A stretch of 64,000 nt of DNA from Thauera terpenica 58Eu. GTDB taxonomy: Bacteria; Pseudomonadota; Gammaproteobacteria; Burkholderiales; Rhodocyclaceae. This document shows positions 7,591 through 15,723 of the stretch, piece by piece; the first letter of the stretch is position 1; every line of letters begins with the position of its first letter. The stretch lies in contig NZ_ATJV01000046.1 of the NCBI RefSeq assembly GCF_000443165.1, forward strand, positions 1-64,000, in the 5' to 3' direction. The notes beneath the pieces were generated by a model. That model worked only from the letters and a program-made list of their open reading frames with translations, had not been told where the DNA came from and ran no database searches. A program made the position numbers and the translations under genes.

Positions 7591-8388
7591 ATGGACACCC
7601 AATCCATCCGCGCACAAATGCCGTTGCTCGTTCGCGGCCACATGCCTTCCAACGTGCGCACCTTCAAGTTCAACATCTTCGACGGCCAGCCCAAGGTTTC
7701 GACGCTGGGTTTCCACATCGATCCCAAGCCCTTCGAGGGCAAGGTCATCGCCAGGACCGACGACGCTGTCATCGTCAAGACCGGGCGAGCCGAGTTCGCG
7801 GTACTCGACCGGGCGCTCGTGACCGAGGTGCCTGACGAAGGCACCAGGGTGCACGTCGAACCCTACGCCCGACGCCGCTTCGACGGGCAGCGCGCGGATA
7901 CGCCCGAGGAACGCACCGAATTCACCGCCGACGGCCAGCCCTACACGGTGAAGACGCTCGTGCTCGGTTCCGCGCCGGCGACGCTGCCGATCCCCGAGCC
8001 CCGTTGCCCCGAGCTCCAGGAGCTGATCCAGCAGATGGAGCAGTTGCCCGCTCCCGACGGCTTCCGGCGCATCACCCACCTGTTGGTGGATGCCGGCGCA
8101 CGGGACTTCACCTGGGTCGATCCGCTGCCCAAGGACATCATCGCGACGCCGCCGGCCATCGCCTTCACGGTGGCCACGGCGAAGTTCCAGGGACGCGTCA
8201 CCGTGCTGTACGAGCGCGGGCTCGATCTGTACGCGCTGGAACTGCACCGAGACGGCGAGCTCGTCGAGCGGGTCGATGAGGTGTTCTTCGATGCGCTCGG
8301 CGAGACGCTGGAACGGTTGATCGACGACGGGAACTGGCGGCGCATCCGCGTGCAATGCCTGCCCGGCCACAAGTCTGCTCAGCACTGA
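7591..8388 (+). CDS. Hypothetical ICE protein (265 aa)
   Basis: This 265-residue soluble protein starts MDTQSIRAQMPLLVRGHMPSNVRTFKFNIFDGQPKVSTLGF. The N-terminal third looks like beta strands (KVIARTDDAVIVKTGRAEFAVLD); the rest is mixed. Some annotations of plasmid relatives call such proteins 'GTPase', but no P-loop is present here, so I would not use that name. AAGGAGTCTCCC gives a good ribosome-binding site. It lies between two hairpins in the accessory operon. Confidence 0.65.
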   Translation: MDTQSIRAQMPLLVRGHMPSNVRTFKFNIFDGQPKVSTLGFHIDPKPFEGKVIARTDDAVIVKTGRAEFAVLDRALVTEVPDEGTRVHVEPYARRRFDGQRADTPEERTEFTADGQPYTVKTLVLGSAPATLPIPEPRCPELQELIQQMEQLPAPDGFRRITHLLVDAGARDFTWVDPLPKDIIATPPAIAFTVATAKFQGRVTVLYERGLDLYALELHRDGELVERVDEVFFDALGETLERLIDDGNWRRIRVQCLPGHKSAQH

Positions 8389-8397
8389 CCGCCACGC

Positions 8398-8424
8398 GGC
8401 CTCCCGTCCTCGCCGCGGGAGGCC
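8398..8424 (+). terminator. GC-rich hairpin after the 7591 gene
   Basis: GGCCTCCCG (8398-8406) and CGGGAGGCC (8416-8424) form a nine-pair stem followed by CTTCATTCC. The T-run is weak, so it may be a partial terminator or an intercistronic hairpin before the DUF3085 gene. Confidence 0.45.
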
Positions 8425-8453
8425 CTTCATTCCTTTCCCCGGAGATCACATCC

Positions 8454-8819
8454 ATGTCTATTCGATTCAAAGGCACCGAGCTGCGGCCCGTGCTCCTCGA
8501 AGCGGTGGTGAACCAATGTCGCGTCGTCCTGGTCAAGGATCAGGGCGTGTATCTCCTGGCCGAGCGTGGCGAGCGCAGGCCCGATGGGCGCCAGAAGCTC
8601 ATCGCCTACGCCGTCGGCTGCAATCCGGATGTCGATGCCTTCGATGACTGGTGGGAGCTGGCGCGCGCCGAGTTTGGCGGCGACGATTTCGGCGAGTTCT
8701 TCGATCCGCGCGAAGGTGTCTTTGCGCTCATCCTCCAGAGCGCGAACGACCTCGAAGTGTCGGCCACGGCGACGCATCTGTCGCTGCGGGTCGTGGCCCC
8801 AATGCCGAACGGCAACTGA
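8454..8819 (+). CDS. DUF3085 domain protein
   Basis: This 121-residue protein reads like DUF3085, a small family on ICEs and plasmids: LRPVLLEAVVNQCRVVLVKDQGVYLLAERGE, then a run to CNPDVDAFDDWWELARAEFGGDDFGEFFDP. Function is unknown. The start at 8454 follows GGAGATCACATCC; the in-frame start at 8355 overlaps the previous gene and was rejected. A strong terminator follows at 8836. Confidence 0.75.
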   Translation: MSIRFKGTELRPVLLEAVVNQCRVVLVKDQGVYLLAERGERRPDGRQKLIAYAVGCNPDVDAFDDWWELARAEFGGDDFGEFFDPREGVFALILQSANDLEVSATATHLSLRVVAPMPNGN

Positions 8820-8835
8820 CCGTCCCACATTCCCA

Positions 8836-8856
8836 GCCCCCGCTCCGGGGGCGTTT
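8836..8856 (+). terminator. Terminator between convergent genes
   Basis: GCCCCCG-ctc-CGGGGGC (7-pair stem, 3-base loop) is followed by GTTTCAT. It ends the DUF3085 transcript, and the stem could also stop the H-NS transcript coming from the other side. Confidence 0.6.
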
Positions 8857-8894
8857 CATCGCCAGACGTTACGACAGAGGCCGTGACGGAGCTG

Positions 8895-9353
8895 TCATTC
8901 GGTAGCGGCGGCCGGTGCCTCAGCTTGCTGCTCGAGATTGGCTGCCTTCGCTTCGGCCGCTGGCGCCGCGGCGCGAGCCTTCCTCTTCCCCATCTTCTGC
9001 GCAGCGATTTCCAACCCATCCAGCGAGCCACCCTGCGCTAACCATGCGTCCACCCACTGCGGCCGACGGCCACGGCCCGACCACGCCAAATCCTTATTGT
9101 TCGGGTGCCGGTACTTCGCCGGCAGCGGCACCTTGGGGGCAATCAGCGCTTTCGCGGTGACGCTCTTGGCCTTTGGCGCTGCCGGCGCGGCGCTGCTGAC
9201 GACGTCGGTCAGGGAGAGGCCGTGTTCTTTTGCCATCTTCGTGAGGCGTTTCAGCAAGTCGCTCTTGGTCGACGTTTTGCGCTTGTCGATTTCCTTGGCG
9301 ATCTTCGTGCGGAACTGCTGGAGCTGAGGGAGTGTGTACTGGCTGAGATCCAT
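8895..9353 (-). CDS. H-NS family nucleoid-associated protein
   Basis: This 152-residue protein has the two-part H-NS layout. An N-terminal coiled-coil region (QLQQFRTKIAKEIDKRKTSTKSDLLKRLTKMA, about residues 10-45) serves for oligomerisation. The C-terminal DNA-binding segment PLPAKYRHPNNKDLAWSGRGRRPQWV (about 77-101) contains the W-S-G-R-G-R-R-P minor-groove hook typical of betaproteobacterial H-NS. An Ala/Glu tail follows. Element-encoded H-NS homologues silence AT-rich genes and lower the cost of carrying the ICE. It is the only minus-strand gene of this region and has its own promoter with a palindrome near the -35. Confidence 0.88.
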   Translation of the reverse strand: MDLSQYTLPQLQQFRTKIAKEIDKRKTSTKSDLLKRLTKMAKEHGLSLTDVVSSAAPAAPKAKSVTAKALIAPKVPLPAKYRHPNNKDLAWSGRGRRPQWVDAWLAQGGSLDGLEIAAQKMGKRKARAAAPAAEAKAANLEQQAEAPAAATE

Positions 9354-9441
9354 GACGAGGTGAATTCTCCGGGGTCAAAGAAAATAACGACGAATCTCGG
9401 CGACGGTGCCGCTCGCTGTCATGTCCGATTGTACGCTGGAC

Positions 9442-9457
9442 CGCAATTGCAATTGCG
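9442..9457. promoter_or_regulatory. 16-bp perfect palindrome in the H-NS promoter
   Basis: CGCAATTGCAATTGCG is a perfect palindrome. On the minus strand, TACAAT (9428-9433) would be the -10 of the H-NS gene, and the palindrome covers the -35 area. An operator, perhaps autoregulatory, is likely. Position relative to the start codon (about 90 bases upstream) fits. Confidence 0.55.
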
Positions 9458-9674
9458 CGCCCTTTCGGGGTGGGATGGCTCGAACAGATCGTCGGCTGCC
9501 TTTCAGCCCGAAGCAGCCGGAACGGCCGCTTTGGCCGGGCCCAGAAAGCAAAGCATGTCGCCATCCTGTGTCATGGATGCTTCATCACGGAAGCTCCACC
9601 AATGCGGGCATTGACGAATCACGATATCCGCTCGCGTAGATGCCGTGTTGGTACCACGCTTCTCACCATGTTCC

Positions 9675-9780
9675 GCTGACTCCCGTCAGCAACATGCCCA
9701 GGTAGCCACGATCCTCAAGGCTACGACGCCGTTCCTGCCGCGTTGATCACCCCAGTTCGCACCGGCATCCGTGCGCGAAC
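9675..9780 (+). ncRNA. radC-type structured RNA, copy 2
   Basis: P1 is GCTGAC-tccc-GTCAGC (9675-9690). AACATGCCCAG leads into P2 GTAGCC/GGCTAC (9702-9707, 9719-9724). P4 is GTTCGC/GCGAAC (9755-9760, 9775-9780). P3 is weaker here. A second hairpin follows at 9824-9860 (ACCCA+GCGGGG pairing with CCCCGC+TGGGT), then CAGGAG and the ATG at 9901. It is therefore in the leader of the STY4534 gene. The rest of the 540-base gap holds only the H-NS promoter. Confidence 0.75.
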
Positions 9781-9900
9781 GGCCATCGGTTCTCGATGGC
9801 GATGCCACCAAGCTGTTCCATCAACCCACGCGGGGGTTCCACACCTTCCCCGCCTTGGGTCGGGTGTGTCTCCGCCTCTTTGTCCTTCAGGAGATTCACC

Positions 9901-10452
9901 ATGACCACTTCCACCGACAAGTCCTACTTCGATCTGCACATCACCGGCCTCGGGTATCTCAATCGCATCCGTGAAGTGAAGCCCAAGAAAGGCGATGCGT
10001 TCCTGGCCTGCGACATCGCAGCCCTGAACGGTCCCAGCGACGACGTCTCGTACGTGCGTTTCGACACGCGCGTATCGGGCTCGGAAGCGCAGCACCTGGT
10101 GCGCCGCTGCATTCAGGCGGTCGACGCCGAGAAGAAGGTGATGATCGGCTTCCGCATGGGCGACCTGTGGACCGACAACTTCACCTACTCCAAGGGCAAG
10201 CGTGCCGGCGAGCAGGGTGTGAGCCTCAAGGCCCGCCTGCTGTTCGTCAGTTGGATCAAGGTCGACGGCAAGCTCGTCTACAAGGCCGAGCCCAAGCCGA
10301 CCGAGACCGACGAGCGGGACCCGGAAGTCCCTGTGACGTCCGACGCGCCTGCTGCGCAGCAAGCCTCGGCACCGGAGCCTTCCGAGCCCGTCGCCGATGC
10401 TGCCGACGACGCAGCCGATGCCCCCGCATTGGCCGTTGCCGAGTCGTTCTGA
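9901..10452 (+). CDS. STY4534 family ICE replication protein (DUF3577)
   Basis: This 183-residue protein matches the STY4534/DUF3577 family of SPI-7-type ICEs. Recognisable segments are YFDLHITGLGYLNRIREVKPKKGDAFLACDIAALNG and the SYVRFDTRVSG strand, followed by GVSLKARLLFVSWIKVDGKLVYKAEP. The beta-rich body looks like an OB-type fold, and an acidic Ala/Pro/Glu tail follows. Annotated as replication-associated, its biochemical role is unproven. CAGGAG lies eight bases before the ATG. It probably forms an operon with the DUF3275 and DUF932 genes, separated from them by hairpins. Confidence 0.85.
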   Translation: MTTSTDKSYFDLHITGLGYLNRIREVKPKKGDAFLACDIAALNGPSDDVSYVRFDTRVSGSEAQHLVRRCIQAVDAEKKVMIGFRMGDLWTDNFTYSKGKRAGEQGVSLKARLLFVSWIKVDGKLVYKAEPKPTETDERDPEVPVTSDAPAAQQASAPEPSEPVADAADDAADAPALAVAESF

Positions 10453-10457
10453 TCCGC

Positions 10458-10479
10458 AAGGCCCCATCCCCGGGGCCTT
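10458..10479 (+). terminator. Intercistronic hairpin after the STY4534 gene
   Basis: AAGGCCCC (10458-10465) and GGGGCCTT (10472-10479) form an eight-pair stem followed by GTCTTCTCTT. The tail is not a clean T-run, so partial termination between the genes at 9901 and 10508 is most likely. Confidence 0.5.
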
Positions 10480-10507
10480 GTCTTCTCTTCGTCAGCAGGA
10501 GACCTTC

Positions 10508-11119
10508 ATGATCACCCTCCCCGGCCAACTGGCCATCAAGACCATCCACGGCCGCAACGGCGATTTCAACGTCGGCCGCCTGGCGACCTCGATCGGTGAG
10601 TTCGTCGTGAAGAACGCCGAACTCGATCAGTACCGCGAGGGCAAGTACGACGGTGATTTCGTCATCGTCGAGATTCGTCCCTCCACGTACAACGCCAACG
10701 GCCGCATGGTCATCGAGATCCGCGCCCATCTGGGCGGGATGACACTGTCCAACATCGACGCCCTGAGCCGCGACGAAGCCCGCCGGCTGAGTCCGCAGGA
10801 AGTCGATCCGATCGATGAGGAAGCACAGGCACCCGCGCCGGCGGCGCCCCAGGCCAAGCCGAAGGCGAAGCCGCGAGGCCCGCGCGATCCCTTGGTCGAT
10901 ACCACGCCGTTCGGCAGCGAGCCAGCCACCTCATCTCCCGAGGCCTCGGCCGAGGCCGACGACGCGGCGCTGTTCGGTGCGCTCTGGCCGCTGGGCGAGA
11001 TTGTCAAGCTCGATGCCACCGTCGCTCGTCGCGTCCTGCGCCAGCAGCGCGACCGTCTCGGTGCGTTGGGCTACGAGTTCGCCCCACTGTCCCAGGACTG
11101 GCATCTCGCCACGGCCTGA
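10508..11119 (+). CDS. DUF3275 family protein
   Basis: This 203-residue protein reads like DUF3275: MITLPGQLAIKTIHGRNGDFNVGRLATSIGEFVVKNAELDQY, DFVIVEIRPSTY and MVIEIRAHLGGMTLSNIDAL form the N-terminal beta domain (about residues 1-85). A Pro/Ala linker leads to a C-terminal helical domain ending QDWHLATA. The family is restricted to ICEs of this class and its function is unknown. CAGGAG precedes the start, which was chosen over the upstream in-frame codon inside the hairpin. Confidence 0.8.
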   Translation: MITLPGQLAIKTIHGRNGDFNVGRLATSIGEFVVKNAELDQYREGKYDGDFVIVEIRPSTYNANGRMVIEIRAHLGGMTLSNIDALSRDEARRLSPQEVDPIDEEAQAPAPAAPQAKPKAKPRGPRDPLVDTTPFGSEPATSSPEASAEADDAALFGALWPLGEIVKLDATVARRVLRQQRDRLGALGYEFAPLSQDWHLATA

Positions 11120-11154
11120 TTCCTACCACCGCGCCAGCGGCGTTCCACCACCCA

Positions 11155-11172
11155 CCGGGGTTCCTTCCCCGG
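11155..11172 (+). promoter_or_regulatory. Leader hairpin before DUF932
   Basis: CCGGGG (11155-11160) and CCCCGG (11167-11172) form a stem 39 bases before the DUF932 ATG. It is of the same type as the leader hairpins at 6741, 18187, 20518 and 39949. Confidence 0.4.
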
Positions 11173-11210
11173 CGGGGCGGGGCTCCGGTCTCTTATCCAA
11201 GGAGATCGTC

Positions 11211-12200
11211 ATGCAACTCGCATCCCGCTTCGCTTATCGCTCCCCGGTGCTGCGCTCGAATCATCCACTGTCCGATGACCAGATTCGCACCGTCGCGCCC
11301 TCCATCTTCGCGGACACCCCGCACGAGAGTCGCTCCGAGCGGTACAGCTACATCCCCACGGCGGCTGTGCTGACCGAACTGCGCAAGGAAGGCTTCCAGC
11401 CGTTCATGGTGTGCCAGACCCGCGTGCGCCAGGAGGACCGCCGCGACTACGCCAAGCACATGCTGCGCCTTCGCCACGTAAGCCAGATCAATGGCGCCGA
11501 GGCAAACGAGATCATCCTGCTCAATTCGCACGATGGCACCAGCAGCTACCAGATGCTGGCGGGCATGTTCCGCTTCGTCTGCCAGAACGGCTTGGTATGC
11601 GGCGACACGTTTGCCGACGTGCGCGTGCCTCACAAGGGCAACGTCACCGATCACGTGATCGAGGGCGCCTACGAGGTGCTGCATGGCTTCGAGCAGGTGC
11701 AGGACTCGCGCGATGCCATGCGAGCCATTACGCTCAACAACAGCGAGGCCGAGGTCTTCGCCAGATCGGCACTGGTCCTCAAGTACGACGAGCCTGGCAA
11801 GACCCTGCCGATCACGGAGAGCCAGATCCTGCGTCCCCGTCGTTTCGACGACAACCACGCGGACCTATGGTCCACGTTCAACCGGGTCCAGGAGAACCTC
11901 GTCAAAGGCGGCCTGAGCGGCCGCAGCGCCAACGGCCGCCAGCTGCGCACACGGCCTGTCCAGGGCATCGACCAGAACGTCCGGCTCAACCGGGCACTCT
12001 GGCTGCTCGCGGATGGCCTGCGCAAGCTGAAAGCCTGCCCCCCATGCGGATCGTGCCCATCGCGGCATGGTCCGCTCCTTTTCTTCGCCGATCTGCGGGG
12101 TGGGCTCACGGTCTCAAAACGACCCTTGGCCGCTCACCTGATCGGTCTGATCGTCCGCTTTGCGGCGGTTGGTTACCGTCGCCCCCGCACCGAGCACTGA
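11211..12200 (+). CDS. DUF932 domain protein with an extended, probably unnatural C-terminus
   Basis: The first 275 residues match the DUF932 family (phage/plasmid-like protein, LGT-type), found on many ICEs and plasmids and of unknown function: IPTAAVLTELRKEGFQPFMVCQTRVR, SSYQMLAGMFRFVCQNGLVCG and NRALWLLADGLRKLK. AAGGAGATCGTC precedes the ATG. After LRKLKA the frame runs on for about 50 residues with a very different composition (CPPCGSCPSRHGPLLFFADLRGG). Homologues usually end at LRKLKA or nearby. The codon after GCC is TGC, one base from TGA, so loss of a stop codon is the simplest explanation. The CBASS locus begins 100 bases after the present stop. Confidence 0.8.
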   Translation: MQLASRFAYRSPVLRSNHPLSDDQIRTVAPSIFADTPHESRSERYSYIPTAAVLTELRKEGFQPFMVCQTRVRQEDRRDYAKHMLRLRHVSQINGAEANEIILLNSHDGTSSYQMLAGMFRFVCQNGLVCGDTFADVRVPHKGNVTDHVIEGAYEVLHGFEQVQDSRDAMRAITLNNSEAEVFARSALVLKYDEPGKTLPITESQILRPRRFDDNHADLWSTFNRVQENLVKGGLSGRSANGRQLRTRPVQGIDQNVRLNRALWLLADGLRKLKACPPCGSCPSRHGPLLFFADLRGGLTVSKRPLAAHLIGLIVRFAAVGYRRPRTEH

Positions 12201-12299
12201 AGTCCAGTATCGGCCGTCTATCTGACGTTCGGGCCATACAGGGTGTTACCTGCCGAGGCAGGGCGTTACTCGTTCGTCCTTCCTGCGAATCGGTCTCTA

Positions 12300-13838
12300 T
12301 CAGGGCCGCTCGATGTCCGGGTACAACAACGACGGCTCATATGATCCATGACGGTCTCGGCCAAAGTCGAACTCATAAAGCGTTACCGGCTTCAAGATCT
12401 GGACGTGTCGACCGAGGAAGAACGTGAATGCGTTTGGCGCGGCCACGAAGAGATGCACGCGCTCCATGAGGAGTGCAGGATTGGCCTCACGATCGCTCTT
12501 GAGGCGATCGGCCAGGCTCTCGGCGAGCTGATTCGCATGTGCGCCGCACTCGACTACGCTTTGCCCATTGGCGACATTGAGCCGGGCGATCAACACGCGA
12601 CGAAAGCCTGGCAGCTTCTGCGCCACGTACTGACGCACCATGGGCGCGGTATCCCGCGTGATGCTGACCGCGCACGCCGTCCCCTGCCCTTCAGGAGAGA
12701 CGATTTCCTCCTCGAAGACCCAGGTGGGCCACGAAGGTGAAGGCGGCCGGTCGTTCGGCGACCAGACGACGCGCGTCGGCGAGCGCTGAACGATCTCAAT
12801 GATGCGACCAGACTTCGTATCCAGCACGGCGCCGGCCGCGAACGCGATCGTCGCGTGCGCGTCGATCGCCAACCGCAGATGCCCGTCCTCTGCCGGCAGC
12901 TTCAGCAGGAACTCCTTTAGGCGAGGCTGTATCGATGCCTTCCAGGCATTCGTATCACGGATGAAACGATCGTCGAACGCCGGCACCATGTTCAGGGTGT
13001 CCTCGCACACGAGTTCGAGCCGATCGGACGCATGCTCGAAGGTCTTTACGCCATACATGCGCACCGATTTCTCCGGCGCTGCGAGCAGCCCCTCGTCGCC
13101 GCACTTCTCCCGGAATGTCTTGCGATCGAACTCGGTTCTCCGCTGGCCAACCCATTCGAAAATGTTGCCGTCGTAGATCGTGCTGCTCGAACTCGGATCG
13201 GGTCGTTTCAACCCCGCGAACCGGCACGCCACGTCCAGGCGATCACGCAGCATGTCGAGCGATTCGCTCGTGTGCGTGAGGCTGAGCGCGACGCCCAGGG
13301 CACGCAGTTCTGCTTCGTCGATGCCCAGGTGCGACATCCACAACTGCCGCAACTTGAACATCGCGCTGCGCTCGGTCTTGCCCGTGAACATCTCCTCGAT
13401 GTTCAGGGTGAACGACTTCATGCGCAGCAGGGTGTGCAGTGGGTCGTCGACACGGGTGCGATGGTTAGTCACCAGCGAGAGTTTTGACGTCCTTCCCTCC
13501 GCCCGGTCATATTGAAGCGCGCTGTAGGCGCGTTGCAGCATCGAGGTCGTCTGGGCGTTGATGAACGCGGGCAGCGTGAGATCCTCGAAGGTGTAGTAGC
13601 CGCCCGTGGCGTGCCACTTGCACTGCATCCGCTCCACGAAGATCGCGTTCCCGAACTGGTTCTTCGGCGCGTGCGCGGGGTCGTACTCCACCCAGATGTC
13701 GTCAAAGCCGCGAGGGCCAGCTTCGAACCCCACGCGCGTTACCCTGCCCTCTGGATCAAGCAGGTGTGCCGCGTGCAGCCAGAACGTGCGCGCCTGAAAC
13801 GTGTCCCCATCGCGCCGCGTGACCACCGCCTGCGTCAT
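12300..13838 (-). CDS. CBASS effector: PD-(D/E)XK-like nuclease fused to SAVED domain (Cap4-like)
   Basis: This 512-residue protein is last in the CBASS operon, 15 bases after the CD-NTase gene. The N-terminal part looks like a restriction-type nuclease: FDDIWVEYDP (about residues 45-54) followed by MQCKWH (71-76), a D...Q-x-K active-site pattern as in Cap4/DUF4297 proteins. The C-terminal 200 residues fit a SAVED domain, the sensor of cyclic oligonucleotides in Cap4 effectors. On phage infection the CD-NTase product would bind SAVED and switch on DNA degradation and cell death. GGGAG lies seven bases before the ATG. The SAVED call rests mainly on context and length, as SAVED domains are very divergent. 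Confidence 0.72.
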   Translation of the reverse strand: MTQAVVTRRDGDTFQARTFWLHAAHLLDPEGRVTRVGFEAGPRGFDDIWVEYDPAHAPKNQFGNAIFVERMQCKWHATGGYYTFEDLTLPAFINAQTTSMLQRAYSALQYDRAEGRTSKLSLVTNHRTRVDDPLHTLLRMKSFTLNIEEMFTGKTERSAMFKLRQLWMSHLGIDEAELRALGVALSLTHTSESLDMLRDRLDVACRFAGLKRPDPSSSSTIYDGNIFEWVGQRRTEFDRKTFREKCGDEGLLAAPEKSVRMYGVKTFEHASDRLELVCEDTLNMVPAFDDRFIRDTNAWKASIQPRLKEFLLKLPAEDGHLRLAIDAHATIAFAAGAVLDTKSGRIIEIVQRSPTRVVWSPNDRPPSPSWPTWVFEEEIVSPEGQGTACAVSITRDTAPMVRQYVAQKLPGFRRVLIARLNVANGQSVVECGAHANQLAESLADRLKSDREANPALLMERVHLFVAAPNAFTFFLGRHVQILKPVTLYEFDFGRDRHGSYEPSLLYPDIERP

Positions 13839-13853
13839 TGAGTTCTCCCGTCT

Positions 13854-14753
13854 TCAGCTCAGGGGAAACATCGGACCGAAGAGTTCGCGCCAGGTCCTCA
13901 GCGCCTCGCCGTTGCGCCCCTGGCGCACATGGTTGATGGCAATGCCGGCTTGGTGAGCCGCCTCTTCCAGAGCGCGGCGGGCGTTCGCGATGCGGGTCGC
14001 GTCCATCGAGGCGCTGATCGGCGGCCCCAGCCCCGTGGGATCGGCCCAAGTCTCGCCGATACGCTGAGCGAGGGTGGCGAAAAAGGCCTGCATCTCCCGA
14101 TCGAACTGGCCGCTCCAGCCACCATACAGGCAGTCGAGCGCCATGACCTCGATCAGGAACGACGGCTTCACGGGTTTCTCGCCATGCTTTTTGTTGTTGT
14201 TCCAGTACTTCGCCATCCGCACGAGTCCCTTCCACTCGCTGCCGTATGCGCGGTGCGCATTAACGGCCTTTTCGGCGTGCTTCTGCGGATTGGTCTTGAT
14301 CCACTTGCCGGTATCACCGTCAGGAATCTCGTAGTCGTCGCCGCTGTCGAAGGCCGGCACGACATCAACACTCAAGATCTTGTAGTCCGTCTTGTCCTCT
14401 TCCTTCACGTCGACGCCGAAGTCGATGTTGATGGAACGACTCTGGCGGCGCACCGCCTTCTCGCCGTACTTCTCGACGAGCACCTCCTTGTACTTGTCAA
14501 GAACGACGCCGGCAGCCTCATCCCGATAGTGTCGCTCGGCCTGCTTCATGACGAAGAAAATGTCGATATCCTTGAGCGGCTTGGTCTTGGTATAGCGGGC
14601 GTACGAGCCCGTCAGGAAGTCGCGGTCGATCGCGAACTTCGTGCGCACGAACTCGCGGACCTCCGTGTGCCGTGCGCTCGCGTTCTTCTGCTCGCGATCG
14701 TTGAGCTCCAACCGGGACTTGAACTTGCGGAATGCCTCGTCGACGGTCAGCAT
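13854..14753 (-). CDS. CD-NTase (cGAS/DncV-like cyclic oligonucleotide synthase) of CBASS
   Basis: This 299-residue enzyme has the nucleotidyltransferase signature [20 protein letters not shown] (Gly49-Ser50 and Asp62/Asp64) and a third acidic residue in [10 protein letters not shown] (Asp130). It is followed by [10 protein letters not shown] and a helical OAS/CD-NTase core. It would make a cyclic di- or trinucleotide that activates the downstream nuclease-SAVED protein. Pairing with two HORMA proteins and a Pch2-type ATPase points to the C or D clade. The ATG at 14753 overlaps the stop of the HORMA gene (TGATG), so the upstream in-frame extension to 14855 was rejected. Confidence 0.9.
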   Translation of the reverse strand: MLTVDEAFRKFKSRLELNDREQKNASARHTEVREFVRTKFAIDRDFLTGSYARYTKTKPLKDIDIFFVMKQAERHYRDEAAGVVLDKYKEVLVEKYGEKAVRRQSRSINIDFGVDVKEEDKTDYKILSVDVVPAFDSGDDYEIPDGDTGKWIKTNPQKHAEKAVNAHRAYGSEWKGLVRMAKYWNNNKKHGEKPVKPSFLIEVMALDCLYGGWSGQFDREMQAFFATLAQRIGETWADPTGLGPPISASMDATRIANARRALEEAAHQAGIAINHVRQGRNGEALRTWRELFGPMFPLS

Positions 14754-15253
14754 CAGGCCTTTCTCCAGTAGGTGGTGTTGGCGCTCAGGCCGTTGTGTTC
14801 GACGGTAGTGCCGAGGCTTTGGCGAACCATGCCGTCGGTCGAGCGCAGGGTGCAATTGCTCCAGCCGCTGACATCAGGTCGCCCTGGCTTGTTGTGCACC
14901 GACACTCTGTAGTCGGCCTGTGAGGGAACAAGCCCGGCTTTCTTGATGGCCCACTTCAACTGGTCGGTGTCGGTCCAGAAAGTGCCTGCCGATACGTCCC
15001 ACGTGTAGACGACCTCGATGTCCCAGCGGAACAGCAGGCCGTCGGTCTTCGGATCGAAGATCTCGAGCGTCACGCTCTCGAGATGTCGGGACTCAATCCA
15101 CGCGCTGAGACCGCGCAGAAGAACGGCCCAGTCGTTGACCAGCTTGGTCGGATCCAGGCCGCTCAGCCTGATGATGTCCTTCAGGCTCTTCAGGATGTTG
15201 TCGGCCACATAGACGACCGACTGCGTGTACGAGAAGACGGCTACGGCACTCAT
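14753..15253 (-). CDS. Bacterial HORMA domain protein of CBASS (Cap7-like)
   Basis: This 166-residue protein reads like a bacterial HORMA protein: [34 protein letters not shown] at the start (the helix that packs on the core), [21 protein letters not shown] in the beta sheet, and a C-terminal segment ending TYWRKA that would form the safety belt. In type III CBASS the HORMA protein binds a closure peptide and then the CD-NTase, switching it on. It overlaps the upstream gene by four bases and the CD-NTase gene by one, so the operon is tightly coupled. The N-terminal match and position between TRIP13 and CD-NTase make the call firm. Confidence 0.82.
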   Translation of the reverse strand: MSAVAVFSYTQSVVYVADNILKSLKDIIRLSGLDPTKLVNDWAVLLRGLSAWIESRHLESVTLEIFDPKTDGLLFRWDIEVVYTWDVSAGTFWTDTDQLKWAIKKAGLVPSQADYRVSVHNKPGRPDVSGWSNCTLRSTDGMVRQSLGTTVEHNGLSANTTYWRKA

Positions 15254-15723
15254 GATTTCAGGAAGGCATCGACGTTGAGGGACAAGCCCTGTGATTGCGC
15301 AGCCGCTTTCTCACTTTCGCCCAGCGTGGCTGTCTGGTCGCGGGCAGTGATCCTCGTGCTCTTGGCCTTCAGCGCACGCTGCACCCATTCGAGATCGTCC
15401 GCGGGGCATGGCAATGAAACCGACCAATTACCCTTCAGCGGGTCGAAGCCCAGGACGTCCTCCTTCGCGTCCGACCCGTCAATCGCGTCTTCGTCGTAGA
15501 GGCAGTAGACCCGGGTTCGCGGCCCATCACAGGTAACAACGATGGCGGCGTCCTTGGGCGCGCGCTCGGCGATGATCGAGCCAGCTACGCCGGCGACGGA
15601 TTGCAGCTCTGCCTTCGCGGTGCCCTCCTTGCCCTGCGTCAGCAGTTCAACGATCAGCGCCCAGGTCTGAGCGGTGTCCCGATGCGGCGAGCTACGGATC
15701 ACGCGGCTGGCGACGGTGCTCAT
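15250..15723 (-). CDS. Second HORMA-like CBASS protein (Cap8-like)
   Basis: This 157-residue protein lies between the Pch2-like ATPase and the Cap7-like gene with four-base overlaps on both sides. The N-terminal two thirds (SPHRDTAQTWALIVELLTQGKEGTAKAEL, then AIVVTCDGPRTRVYCLYDEDA) are compatible with a HORMA-type fold. The C-terminal 40 residues ([21 protein letters not shown]) look flexible and could carry a closure peptide. In CBASS operons with two HORMA genes, the second lacks a working safety belt and supplies the peptide bound by the first. The call is mostly from operon position; sequence similarity is weak by eye. Confidence 0.62.
   Translation of the reverse strand: MSTVASRVIRSSPHRDTAQTWALIVELLTQGKEGTAKAELQSVAGVAGSIIAERAPKDAAIVVTCDGPRTRVYCLYDEDAIDGSDAKEDVLGFDPLKGNWSVSLPCPADDLEWVQRALKAKSTRITARDQTATLGESEKAAAQSQGLSLNVDAFLKS

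Noticed and set aside
9721-10467. 248-codon minus-strand frame
   Set aside because: It is the antisense of the STY4534 gene and of structured RNA copy 2, and has the His/Arg/Gly composition of a GC-rich shadow.
12348-12740. 130-codon plus-strand frame inside the SAVED-effector gene
   Set aside because: It is antisense to the effector and has no ribosome-binding site or recognisable motif.
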